Shown piece after piece: positions 1 to 7,484 of a DNA stretch of 10,019 nt (the first letter of the stretch is position 1; the number at the start of each line of letters is the position of its first letter). The stretch spans positions 1 through 10,019 of the forward strand of contig JAKPIR010000412.1 in NCBI GenBank assembly GCA_029549705.1, written 5' to 3'. The stretch comes from Pseudomonadota bacterium. Its GTDB lineage: Bacteria > Pseudomonadota > Gammaproteobacteria > Burkholderiales > Methylophilaceae. The position numbers and the translations under genes are program-made. The notes beneath the pieces were generated by a model. It was not told the origin of the DNA, did no database searches, and worked only from the letters and a program-made list of their open reading frames with translations.

Positions 1-1346
1 TTTATGGCCTTGCTAACCAAATAAGCCGCGCCACCCACCGCAGTTAAATACACTGCCTGATGCTTTTTTATCGCTTCTATTGCTTCAACGCCCCGCTCGG
101 CTTTTCCTACCATGCCAATTAAACCCGTTTGCGAGAGCATCAAATCAGTATAGCTATCCATTCTTGTAGATGTTGTTGGGCCAGCAGGGCCGACTGCTTC
201 ATCTCGCACAGCATCTACAGGACCCACATAATAAATAAAGCGGTTGTGCAAACTCACTGGCAATTTTTCTCCTTTTGCCATCATATCCGCCATGCGTTTA
301 TGGGCGGCATCACGACCAGTGAGTAATTTTCCAGTCAATAATAATGTTTCACCGGCCTGCCAAGTGGCGGTTTCAGCCTTTGTAACAGTGTTTAAATTCA
401 CCCTTTTTGAAGCCGCACTTGGTTGCCAATACACCTCTGGATAAGCGCTTAATTCTGGTGGTGTGAGTTCAGCAACGCCAGTGCCGTCTAGCACAAAATG
501 TACGTGCCTTGTGGCAGCACAATTCGGAATGATTGCTACCGGTAAACTTGCCGCATGCGTTGGATAATCTAAAATTTTCACATCCAACACGGTGGTGAGC
601 CCGCCCAACCCTTGTGCGCCAATCCCCAAATGATTCACTTTTTCAAAAATTTCTAAGCGCAGTTCTTCTATTCGGTTGCTTGCTCCTCGGGACTTTAAGT
701 CATAAATATCAATCGGTGCCATCAGCGACTCTTTTGCCAGCAACACCGCTTTTTCAGCCGTGCCGCCAATACCAATGCCCAACATGCCCGGTGGACACCA
801 ACCCGCACCCATTTGGGGCACCACTTCTAAAACCCAATCCACAATACTTTCATTTGGGTTCAGCATCGCAAGCTTGGCTTTATTTTCAGAGCCGCCACCT
901 TTTGCTGCAATTTGCACCTCCACTTTATCGCCCACCACCAGTGAGACATGCACTACAGCGGGCGTATTGTCTTTAGTATTGGCGCGCTTTCCAGCAGGGT
1001 CACGCACAATTGAGGCGCGCAATTTATTCTCTGGCAGCATATACGCTAGTCTTACGCCTTCATTCACCATTTGTTCAATATCGAGCGTTGCATCCCACTG
1101 CACTTGCATTCCAACCTTAACAAAAGCAACAACAATGCCAGTATCTTGGCAAAGTGGTCTTTTGCCTTCCGCACACATGCGCGAATTGGTTAAAATTTGC
1201 GCAATCGCATCTTTGGCGGCGGGGGATTTCTCCATCTCGTAAGCCCGACCCAATGCCTGAATATAATCTTGCGGGTGATAATACGAAATATATTGCAAGG
1301 CATCTTTGATGCTTTGAATGAAATCGGGCTGTTTAATTATGGTCAT
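1..1346 (-). CDS. fumA: Fumarate hydratase, class I (iron-sulfur), C-terminus cut by window edge
   Basis: Class I fumarases reversibly hydrate fumarate to (S)-malate in the cytoplasm with an oxygen-sensitive [4Fe-4S] cluster. About 448 residues are visible; family members of this type run to roughly 500-550, so an estimated 50-100 C-terminal residues lie outside the window. The three expected cluster cysteines are present: Cys66 in LCQDTG, Cys184 in GWCPPG and Cys276 in IPNCAATRH. The glycine-rich GMLGIGIGGT follows Cys184. The alpha part (to about residue 285) and beta part (from about 290) are fused, as in FumA/FumB and unlike the split TtdA/TtdB tartrate dehydratase. The ATG at 1346 is the only plausible start, because an in-frame stop lies 12 bases upstream and the next Met is residue 38. 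The ribosome-binding site is weak (GGTG about 12 bases upstream). It is separated from the ligase by 208 bases, so it may have its own promoter. Some class I fumarases also act on mesaconate. The family is certain; the exact substrate range is not. Confidence 0.95.
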   Translation of the reverse strand, partial: MTIIKQPDFIQSIKDALQYISYYHPQDYIQALGRAYEMEKSPAAKDAIAQILTNSRMCAEGKRPLCQDTGIVVAFVKVGMQVQWDATLDIEQMVNEGVRLAYMLPENKLRASIVRDPAGKRANTKDNTPAVVHVSLVVGDKVEVQIAAKGGGSENKAKLAMLNPNESIVDWVLEVVPQMGAGWCPPGMLGIGIGGTAEKAVLLAKESLMAPIDIYDLKSRGASNRIEELRLEIFEKVNHLGIGAQGLGGLTTVLDVKILDYPTHAASLPVAIIPNCAATRHVHFVLDGTGVAELTPPELSAYPEVYWQPSAASKRVNLNTVTKAETATWQAGETLLLTGKLLTGRDAAHKRMADMMAKGEKLPVSLHNRFIYYVGPVDAVRDEAVGPAGPTTSTRMDSYTDLMLSQTGLIGMVGKAERGVEAIEAIKKHQAVYLTAVGGAAYLVSKAI

Positions 1347-1554
1347 TTTATGTGTTTACACCATTCTAATTTTCGGGGCGTTTTGCGAATTTATTACTGC
1401 GATTTCTTTCAAACATTCCGTTCAAATTACACATAAAATATCCCGAGAAAAATTTTATGCCCTGAAAGCCTTTATTTACAAGGCCCACAGCCATGCCAAA
1501 AAGGTTTTATCTGAATTAAACTAAAAATTTATAATTTTTGAGGCTCACTTTAAA
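1347..1554. other. Intergenic stretch between the acyl-CoA ligase and fumarase
   Basis: This 208-base AT-rich gap holds a dispersed hairpin repeat (1444-1527, described separately), a purely A-T inverted repeat at 1523-1539 with a 7-bp stem, and about 97 bases of fumarase leader. A promoter for fumarase is expected here but none is convincing. On the minus strand, TAGAAT (1363-1368) has a TTCGCA upstream, but the spacing is only 15 bases and the leader would be very short. A second weak match lies inside the repeat. No protein or RNA gene is supported. Confidence 0.6.
1444..1527 (+). repeat. Dispersed hairpin-forming intergenic repeat, copy A
   Basis: This segment aligns with the reverse complement of 9182-9266 over about 85 bases, with roughly 65 identical by hand count. 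The core GCCTTTATTTACAAGGC (1468-1484) is identical in both copies and folds as a GCCTT/AAGGC stem with a TATTTAC loop. CTG/CAG and ATG/CAT pairs outside it extend the hairpin across 1457-1494 with small internal loops. Both copies begin with CGAGAAAAA and contain AAAAAGGTT and GAATTAA after the hairpin. Read in the direction of the upstream ligase (minus strand), the hairpin is followed by AAAATTTTT, so this copy could act as an imperfect terminator. It may belong to a genome-wide repeat family, which cannot be tested from one window. Confidence 0.8.
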
Positions 1555-3192
1555 TTAACGCGAACTCTTTGCCACTGCGATTTTCGGGCTAATATCTTTA
1601 CGCAAAATTTTACCATTTTTAGTGCGTGGAAAATCATGCGCCAAGTACACCGTTTTTGGCGATTTATAAGCGGCTAAATGCTGCTTACCATACGCTAACA
1701 AATCATCAGGGCTGGTATTAGCCTCAGGTTTTAAAATCACATAAATCACCACGAGTAATTTATCTTTTTCAAGTTCTTCGCCTACCGCGGCACAATCAGC
1801 GACATCGAGGTGGCCTTTATACACGCGTTCAATTTCGTAGGGTGACACACGATAGCCGAAACTTTTGATGATGTCGTCTTTACGGCCTAAAAACCAAATA
1901 TAGCCATCTGCATCGTATTTTGCGTAATCTCCAGTGAAAAAGTATCCATCATGCTTGTATTTTGCCGTTTCTTCATCTAAATTCCAATAACGCAAAAATA
2001 AACCCGGGTCATTATCGGGCACACAAATCATACCCTCTTCACCCATGGCTACAGGCGCTAATGTTTCTGGGTTAAGGAGTTGAATGTTGTGGCCTGGTTG
2101 AGGAAAGCCAGCAGAGCCCGCGCGAATCGGGCGATATTGGCTTTGGCTTAAGTAGTATGAAAACTCACTCATGCCCACGGCTTCGTAAATTTCCAAGCCA
2201 AAACGCTCACGCCATTGCGTCAACACTTCATCTGACAAATGTTCTCCCGCGCTCATGTAATGGCGCAAACTGGGCAATTGCGCGCCTGTAGTAGTGGTTT
2301 TTTGCAGGATTTGTCGGTAAATCGTCGGCACACCAATAAAGATAGTCGCCGCATGTTTTTGAATCAAATCCAGCCATTTTTGTGCATCGTTTTTGCCTTC
2401 ATGCACAATCACGGTTTTGCCTAAATAAAGCGGGTCCATCAAGCCTGTACCTAACACGTAAGTCCAGTTGAATTTTCCTGAATGCATAATGCGGTCTTGC
2501 ACGGTATCGCTGTAATTAAACCAATACTGCGCAGCTGGCTGGCGACCAAGTAATGAGCGATGCGCATGTAGCACGCCTTTGGGATAGCCCGTGGTGCCGG
2601 AGGTATACACCAAGTAGGCGGGGTCGTTTGACTGTGTTTTGTAGGGCGCATCGCACTTTTGCGTCACTTGCAATGAAGTCGCTAAATTCAACACATTAAA
2701 AGCCCTGTGCGGTTTGGTTTCTGCCGCTTGCGACAACAACACATGTTTTAGAGTTGGCGATTTACCCAAAGAATTTTCAATCTCACCTGCCATCACTTCC
2801 CACGCCGCCGCATCCGTGACCAGCACGGTTGCACCTGAATCTTTGGCCAAATAAGCCACTTCTTCTGCGGTCAGCAATGTAGACGTGGGCACTGAAATGG
2901 CGCCCATTTTCATGGCGCCCAAAAAGGCAATCGGATAATCCAAACTATTCGGCAGACGAATGAGTACGCGGTCGCCTACCTTTACATTAAGATTACGCAA
3001 CAACTGCGCAAATTGATCCGTTTTACGTGACAATTCATCAAAGCTGATTTTTGACGTGCCCAGTACATCGTCTTCAACAATCATGGCGATATTGCTGGCC
3101 TGTGGCGTGCCTAAATGGCGGTCTGTGCAGGCCACACCGATGTTAAATGCTTTGGGAATATTCCACTCCCACTCGGGAAACTGTGTAAACAT
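1555..3192 (-). CDS. AMP-forming acyl-CoA ligase (ANL superfamily, benzoate-CoA ligase-like)
   Basis: This 545-residue adenylating enzyme should activate a carboxylic acid with ATP to an acyl-AMP and then to the CoA thioester. Signature motifs occur in order: YTSGTTGYPKG (196-206, phosphate loop), YEAVGMSE (336-343), FTGDYAKYD (419-427), the hinge region GRKDDIIKSFGYRVSP (436-451), and PRTKNGKILRK (522-532) with the expected catalytic Lys528. The length is normal and no key motif is broken. There is no signal peptide or membrane segment, so it is cytoplasmic. The ATG at 3192 overlaps the lyase stop by one base (TAATG), and GGAG lies 10 bases upstream, implying coupled translation. The closest feel is the benzoate/2-aminobenzoate-CoA ligase group or medium-chain acyl-CoA synthetases, but these motifs do not define substrate. 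Pairing with a CoA-ester lyase makes a hydroxy-dicarboxylate a candidate, by inference only. Confidence 0.9.
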   Translation of the reverse strand: MFTQFPEWEWNIPKAFNIGVACTDRHLGTPQASNIAMIVEDDVLGTSKISFDELSRKTDQFAQLLRNLNVKVGDRVLIRLPNSLDYPIAFLGAMKMGAISVPTSTLLTAEEVAYLAKDSGATVLVTDAAAWEVMAGEIENSLGKSPTLKHVLLSQAAETKPHRAFNVLNLATSLQVTQKCDAPYKTQSNDPAYLVYTSGTTGYPKGVLHAHRSLLGRQPAAQYWFNYSDTVQDRIMHSGKFNWTYVLGTGLMDPLYLGKTVIVHEGKNDAQKWLDLIQKHAATIFIGVPTIYRQILQKTTTTGAQLPSLRHYMSAGEHLSDEVLTQWRERFGLEIYEAVGMSEFSYYLSQSQYRPIRAGSAGFPQPGHNIQLLNPETLAPVAMGEEGMICVPDNDPGLFLRYWNLDEETAKYKHDGYFFTGDYAKYDADGYIWFLGRKDDIIKSFGYRVSPYEIERVYKGHLDVADCAAVGEELEKDKLLVVIYVILKPEANTSPDDLLAYGKQHLAAYKSPKTVYLAHDFPRTKNGKILRKDISPKIAVAKSSR

Positions 3193-4322
3193 TATAAAAG
3201 TACTCCATAGGGCCAGTTTTGACGCACCACTTGCGCCGGTAATAATTGCAGCACATGCACCGCAAATTCCATGTCGTTTGTTTTTAGCGCCCGCAAAGCG
3301 TGGGCACGCAATAAGGTTTGCAGCGCTTTACCAAACATCGGCGGGTCTAGCATTTCGCCTTCAAATTTAATAGCACCGCCCAGCAAGGCATCTGCATCAA
3401 TGGCGGCTTTTAAAATCGCTACTTTTTGCGCCACGTCTGTGGGCGATGGCGTATAAGCGGTTTTACACAAATGGATATGCGCCGGGTGAATCACTTGCTT
3501 GCCTGTAAGCCCCATTGCCGCTTCTTGGCAGGCATGCTTGTAGACCACGCGTGATTCGTTATCGCCATGCAAATCCAGCCAGCGACGTACGTCATGCGGC
3601 TCTAAAAATTTTTCCGGCATGGCGCTGGCACCAATAAGTGTTTCTACGCCGCCAATGACCCCTTTGCCGGCAATACGCGCTTCAAACATGAGTTGATTCA
3701 TGTAAAACTGCAGTTCTTCAATCCAGTTTTCAGGCGTAATGTGAATACCCATCGCTTTGGAAAAGTCATGAATACCAAACACCACATGTTTCACCGTGTT
3801 GTACTGCATCAGTTCGGGCGCAATTTTGAGTGATTTTGGATGCTCAATAATCGGCTGAATGGTGATATTGGGGTTAACGCTAAGTAAAAAGCTCGATAAA
3901 TCGCGCACTTCTGCCGCGCCGTACGCTTCACCTGCTTTGGCAAGCATCACAACATCAATATATTCGCCCATCTCACACACTAGCTTCATATCGAGCTCGT
4001 ATTCATCGGTGCGGAATGAGTTACAGCGAATTGCCACCGTCACGCGCGGATTCATTTTTTTAAGTAGCGGTAATTCTTGGCGCAATAAATCGCGGCTCAT
4101 TTCTTTTTGCCGACAGCCATCTTCCAAGTCGAAAATAAGTGTATGCGCACTGGTAAAGTGCGCGTGCTTTTTCATTCGGGCTGAGGCTTGCGCCATGTCT
4201 TCGTAAATCCCCAAACTTGGGGCATATTTCACGGGTGGGTAATACAGTTGAATGCCCGGCCAATAATCGCCCAACGCGCTCGCATCGAGCGATAACGCCT
4301 GTTCACCGATGTGCATCATCAT
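3192..4322 (-). CDS. HpcH/HpaI aldolase / citrate lyase beta (CitE-like) family CoA-ester lyase
   Basis: Members of this TIM-barrel family cleave or form C-C bonds in CoA esters such as malyl-CoA, citramalyl-CoA or citryl-CoA, using Mg2+. The protein has DLEDG (65-69, acidic metal/active-site motif), an IRCNS segment in the place of the family's conserved Arg strand, PIIEHPKSL with the expected metal-binding Glu, GIHDFS, and GKQVIHPAHI, the typical late motif. At 376 residues it is longer than CitE (about 290) and malyl-CoA lyases (about 320), with an extended N-terminus and C-terminal tail. A GTG at 4331 is in frame, but the strong GGAGG at 4332-4336 touches it; the ATG at 4322 sits 9 bases after GGAGG and is preferred. 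That ribosome-binding site lies inside the end of sdhE. The stop overlaps the start of the ligase. Malyl-CoA or citramalyl-CoA lyase is plausible; the true substrate is unknown. Confidence 0.85.
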   Translation of the reverse strand: MMMHIGEQALSLDASALGDYWPGIQLYYPPVKYAPSLGIYEDMAQASARMKKHAHFTSAHTLIFDLEDGCRQKEMSRDLLRQELPLLKKMNPRVTVAIRCNSFRTDEYELDMKLVCEMGEYIDVVMLAKAGEAYGAAEVRDLSSFLLSVNPNITIQPIIEHPKSLKIAPELMQYNTVKHVVFGIHDFSKAMGIHITPENWIEELQFYMNQLMFEARIAGKGVIGGVETLIGASAMPEKFLEPHDVRRWLDLHGDNESRVVYKHACQEAAMGLTGKQVIHPAHIHLCKTAYTPSPTDVAQKVAILKAAIDADALLGGAIKFEGEMLDPPMFGKALQTLLRAHALRALKTNDMEFAVHVLQLLPAQVVRQNWPYGVLL

Positions 4323-4323
4323 C

Positions 4324-4608
4324 TCAAGCACCCTCCAGGTGGTTAAATTGTACTGCTTTTATTTTGCCAATGACGGCCGCTAAATGCGCATCATGATCAG
4401 GCTTTTTTGAGCCATTAAGTAACTCCCAAAAATCGTTATCTGGGAGCTCTAGCATGGCATCGAACACGCGCAATTCGCCTAAGTTCAACTGATTGAACTC
4501 TGCTTTCACAAAGCGCTGCAACACAATATCGAGTTCCAACATGCCGCGTCTACAGCGCCACGCAAGCCGTTTTTGTTCTGCATCGAGTATATTTTCTGCA
4601 TTCATCAT
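4324..4608 (-). CDS. sdhE: FAD assembly factor SdhE (succinate dehydrogenase flavinylation)
   Basis: SdhE is a small cytoplasmic protein that helps attach FAD covalently to SdhA. The 94-residue product matches the family size (about 80-95). It carries the hallmark RGxxE motif as RRGMLELD (Arg21, Gly22, Glu25), preceded by the basic helix RLAWRCRRG, and has the expected small helical fold with a second acidic half (LPDNDFWELL). The first ATG at 4608 follows the sdhB stop by 3 bases, with an AGGTGGG-type ribosome-binding site 7 bases upstream inside sdhB; the second Met at 4605 is a less well placed alternative. Its end overlaps the initiation region of the lyase gene. Its position right after sdhB matches many betaproteobacterial sdh operons. 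Function is assigned with high confidence from motif plus context. Confidence 0.95.
   Translation of the reverse strand: MMNAENILDAEQKRLAWRCRRGMLELDIVLQRFVKAEFNQLNLGELRVFDAMLELPDNDFWELLNGSKKPDHDAHLAAVIGKIKAVQFNHLEGA
4332..4336 (-). promoter_or_regulatory. Strong ribosome-binding site (GGAGG) of the CoA-ester lyase, inside sdhE
   Basis: GGAGG on the minus strand lies within the last codons of sdhE, 9 bases before the ATG at 4322 and directly against the alternative GTG at 4331. The spacing decides for the ATG. The sdhE stop (4324-4326) lies between site and start, a typical arrangement for translational coupling. Confidence 0.7.
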
Positions 4609-4611
4609 GAA

Positions 4612-5349
4612 TTAGCCCACCTTAATACCAAATATTTTTTTAGCTGGTTTTTTATCTTTTGCTCGCGCAATTTTTAAATCTTTTATATTGGCAATCGCCG
4701 CATTCGGGTTAAGTTTTTTCGGGCACACTTCAACACAGTTCATAATGTTATGGCAACGGTATAACCGGTAAGGGTCTTCTAGGTTTTCCAGCCGCTCTTC
4801 CGTGGCCTGATCACGCGAATCCATAATGAAGCGGTTGGCCTGCATCAAGCCTGACGGGCCGACAAACTTATCTGGATTCCACCAAAAACTCGGGCATGAA
4901 GTGGTGCATGCGCCGCATAAAATACACTCATACATGCCATCAAGTTTGGCGCGGTCCTCTGGGCTTTGCAGGCGCTCAGTTTCGGGTAATGGGTCATGGT
5001 TGATTAAGTAGGGTTTGACCGAGTTGTAATGCTCAAAAAACTGCGTCATATCCACAATTAAGTCACGAATCACAGGCAAGCCCGGCATGGGGCGAAGCAC
5101 AATCGGTTCTTCTAAATCAGCCAATTTGGTAATGCATGCAAGGCCATTTTTACCGTTGATATTCATTGCATCACTGCCGCACACGCCTTCACGGCATGAT
5201 TTACGCAAGCTTAAAGTGTCATCCAGTTCTTTAATGCGCAGCAAAGCATCCAGCAACATGTGGTCTTCTTCATGTAGCTCAACATCAAAATCTTGCATGT
5301 AGGGTTTGGCATCTACATCGGGGTTATATCTGTAAATACTAAATCTCAT
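4612..5349 (-). CDS. sdhB: Succinate dehydrogenase iron-sulfur subunit
   Basis: SdhB carries electrons from the SdhA flavin to ubiquinone through three Fe-S clusters on the cytoplasmic face of the membrane. The N-terminal ferredoxin-like domain binds [2Fe-2S] through SCREGVCGSD and GKNGLAC (Cys52, Cys57, Asp60, Cys72). The C-terminal domain has CILCGACTTSC (Cys142, 145, 148 for [4Fe-4S]; Cys152 for [3Fe-4S]) and CHNIMNCVEVCP (Cys199, 205, 209). Quinone-site residues are present: Trp157 in FWWNP and His200 after Cys199. The length is 245 residues with a lysine-rich C-terminal tail. The ATG at 5349 is chosen because AAAAGGG (5359-5365) lies 9 bases upstream and translation from it begins MRFSIYRYNP as in homologues; an upstream in-frame TTG at 5376 would add nine unlikely residues and overlap sdhA. 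It starts one base past the sdhA stop. Confidence 0.97.
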   Translation of the reverse strand: MRFSIYRYNPDVDAKPYMQDFDVELHEEDHMLLDALLRIKELDDTLSLRKSCREGVCGSDAMNINGKNGLACITKLADLEEPIVLRPMPGLPVIRDLIVDMTQFFEHYNSVKPYLINHDPLPETERLQSPEDRAKLDGMYECILCGACTTSCPSFWWNPDKFVGPSGLMQANRFIMDSRDQATEERLENLEDPYRLYRCHNIMNCVEVCPKKLNPNAAIANIKDLKIARAKDKKPAKKIFGIKVG

Positions 5350-5350
5350 A

Positions 5351-7126
5351 TTAATAGACCCTTTTCTTAGGCTCAAAACTCTCTACTGTGAGCGGTTTTA
5401 ATCGCACTGGCTTATAGGAAATTGCATTATTTTGTTTGTAAAATAATGAATGTTTTAACCAATTGGCATCATCGCGCTCAGCAAAGTCTTCACGCGCATG
5501 GGCGCCACGGCTTTCAAGGCGCGCATGAGCTGTACGCATGGTGGCCACGGCAACCTCCATTAGATTATCCAGTTCCAGCGCTTCAATACGGGCAGTGTTA
5601 AACACTTGGCTCTTGTCGCTAATGCTGATGTGCTGCGCGCGTTGTGCCACGGCATCTATCGCACCAACGCCTTCAGATAACAACTCTGGAAAACGGAATA
5701 CGCCACAGTGTGTTTGCATGGTTTTGCGCATGGCGGCACCGACTTCTGGCACGCTTTCACCTTGCGCTTTTTCAAGCCGCGCAATGCGCGCCAAGGTGGC
5801 ATCTGCAACATTGGCAGGCAAGGGTTTATGGGCTTTACTTTGTGCGATTTCTGCGACCATTTTGTCGCCAGCAGCTTTGCCAAACACCACCAAATCAAGC
5901 AACGAATTTGACCCCAAACGGTTTGCGCCATGCACTGAAACACAGGCGCACTCACCCACTGCATATAAACCATTCACAGCTTTTTCACCTGCATTTTCGT
6001 CAAACAGGACTACTTGGCCATCTAAATTGGTCGGTATGCCGCCCATCATGTAATGCGCGGTTGGCACTACGGGAATCGGGTCTTTGATAGGGTCCACATT
6101 GGCGAATGTCTTGGCAATTTCGCGGATACCTGGCAAACGCTTATTGATGAGTTCTTCACCCAAATGGTCTAGCTTCAAATACACCGCATCTTTATTTTTA
6201 CCTACACCACGGCCCTCTTTAATTTCGGTGGCTGAGGCGCGTGAAATCACATCACGGCTGGCTAAATCTTTAGCGTGCGGAGCATAGCGTTCCATAAAGC
6301 GCTCGCCCTCGCTATTCACCAAATAGCCGCCCTCACCACGTACACCTTCGGTAATCAGCACACCTGCATGCAACACGCCTGTTGGGTGAAACTGCCAAAA
6401 TTCCATATCTTGCAAGGGTAATCCTGCGCGCGCCGCCATGCCCAAGCCATCGCCCGTGTTAATAAAAGCATTGGTGCTGGCCTGAAAAATTCGCCCTGCT
6501 CCGCCGGTTGCCAACAACGTGGTTTTGGCGTGCATGATGTGAATTTCACCCGTTTCAATTTGCAACGCAATCACGCCCAGCACGTCACCATCGGCATCAC
6601 GAATTAAATCTAGCGCAAACCACTCCACAAAAAATTGGGTATTGGCTTGAATATTGCGCTGATACAGCGTGTGTAGCATGGCGTGCCCCGTGCGATCCGC
6701 CACTGCACAAGTGCGCGAAATCGGTGTTTCGCCAAAATTTTGCGTCATGCCGCCAAACGGGCGCTGAAAGATTTTGCCACTGGCCAGCCTGTCAAATGGC
6801 ATGCCAAAATGCTCCAATTCAATTATGGCTTTTGCCGCGTTTTTGCACATAAATTCAATTGCATCTTGGTCGCCCAAAAAGTCACTGCCTTTAATGGTGT
6901 CATACATGTGCCACAGCCATTTATCTTCGGCCACATTGCCCAAAGCCGCTGCAATGCCGCCCTGCGCCGCTACCGTGTGCGAACGGGTCGGGAACACTTT
7001 TGACAGCACCGCCACCTTCACACCGGCTTGCGCTAATTGCAACGAGGCACGTAAACCTGCCCCACCGCCGCCGATAATCACTGCATCAAATTGATGCTTT
7101 TTTATTTGATTATTACTTAAGCTCAT
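5351..7126 (-). CDS. sdhA: Succinate dehydrogenase flavoprotein subunit
   Basis: SdhA oxidises succinate to fumarate and holds covalently bound FAD. The 591 residues match the family's usual length. Visible motifs: the dinucleotide fold GGGGAGLRASLQLA (from residue 19), RSHTVAAQGG with His50 as the expected FAD-linked histidine, RTCAVADRTGHAML, FWQFHPTG, the active-site TEGVRGEGG with RFMERYAP after it, VPTAHYMMGG, and GLYAVGECACVSVHGANRLGSNSL near the capping region. The C-terminal LKPLTVESFEPKKRVY is typical. The ATG at 7126 is preferred, with AGGTGG (7129-7134) just upstream; an in-frame GTG at 7132, directly against the sdhD stop, would add two residues and cannot be excluded. It works as the soluble head of complex II with SdhB, anchored by SdhC and SdhD encoded just upstream, and is flavinylated with help from SdhE. 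Confidence 0.98.
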   Translation of the reverse strand: MSLSNNQIKKHQFDAVIIGGGGAGLRASLQLAQAGVKVAVLSKVFPTRSHTVAAQGGIAAALGNVAEDKWLWHMYDTIKGSDFLGDQDAIEFMCKNAAKAIIELEHFGMPFDRLASGKIFQRPFGGMTQNFGETPISRTCAVADRTGHAMLHTLYQRNIQANTQFFVEWFALDLIRDADGDVLGVIALQIETGEIHIMHAKTTLLATGGAGRIFQASTNAFINTGDGLGMAARAGLPLQDMEFWQFHPTGVLHAGVLITEGVRGEGGYLVNSEGERFMERYAPHAKDLASRDVISRASATEIKEGRGVGKNKDAVYLKLDHLGEELINKRLPGIREIAKTFANVDPIKDPIPVVPTAHYMMGGIPTNLDGQVVLFDENAGEKAVNGLYAVGECACVSVHGANRLGSNSLLDLVVFGKAAGDKMVAEIAQSKAHKPLPANVADATLARIARLEKAQGESVPEVGAAMRKTMQTHCGVFRFPELLSEGVGAIDAVAQRAQHISISDKSQVFNTARIEALELDNLMEVAVATMRTAHARLESRGAHAREDFAERDDANWLKHSLFYKQNNAISYKPVRLKPLTVESFEPKKRVY

Positions 7127-7132
7127 AGCCAC

Positions 7133-7480
7133 CTATATATTCCACAAAATAAAACTCAGCCAAACAAAATAAAACACCAATAAAACATCCACAACAATTT
7201 GCAAATAGGCACGTAAGCCCTGATGAAACACATAATCTCGCAACACATCACGCACACCCAGCCAAGCGTGTGTGCTCACTGAGGCAAAAAACAAAATCGT
7301 GGCTAACTTAAACCAAATGGGTGCGACAAAAGCGCGCCAAGCATCAAAATCTTTGGGTTGCACAATAACGAACAGCAATATCACCAACACCAAATAGACG
7401 GCCATGACCAGCGCAGTCAAGCGTTGCGTCAGCCAAAAGCGCATGCCCGGATATTTGTCGGTTAACAGCTCAATCAGCAT
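7133..7480 (-). CDS. sdhD: Succinate dehydrogenase membrane anchor subunit SdhD
   Basis: SdhD is the second membrane anchor of complex II; it helps bind heme b and ubiquinone. The 115-residue product has three hydrophobic segments (about residues 21-40, 53-75 and 88-113). The key motif HAWLGVRDVLRDY places His71, Asp82 and Tyr83 at the same numbers as the E. coli heme ligand His71 and quinone-site Asp82/Tyr83. The N-terminal RFWLTQRLTAL matches the family's conserved start of helix I. The ATG at 7480 lies 4 bases past the sdhC stop with GGTGA just upstream. The sdhA gene follows immediately. Confidence 0.95.
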   Translation of the reverse strand: MLIELLTDKYPGMRFWLTQRLTALVMAVYLVLVILLFVIVQPKDFDAWRAFVAPIWFKLATILFFASVSTHAWLGVRDVLRDYVFHQGLRAYLQIVVDVLLVFYFVWLSFILWNI

Positions 7481-7484
7481 ACAT

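Noticed and set aside
1452..1481. Promoter-like TTGTAA, 18 bases, TAAAAT on the minus strand inside repeat copy A
   Set aside because: The -10 part is not kept in copy B and the match is only moderate; too weak to annotate, although fumarase needs a promoter somewhere nearby.
1318..1524. Small open frame whose end resembles a peptide encoded at 9144-9335 on the other strand (shared REK..AL.AFIYKA pattern)
   Set aside because: The likeness comes from the DNA repeat. Differences between the copies hit first and second codon positions as often as third, there is no conserved start or ribosome-binding site, and the frames diverge outside the repeat.
1523..1539. Inverted repeat with a 7-bp stem just after the ligase stop
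   Set aside because: The stem is entirely A-T and too weak for an intrinsic terminator; likely a product of AT-rich DNA.
5538..6053. 171-codon open frame antisense to sdhA, with similar antisense frames at 614-976, 760-1242 and 8264-8653
   Set aside because: Shadows of well-supported genes on the opposite strand; no recognisable domains and they overlap conserved catalytic regions.
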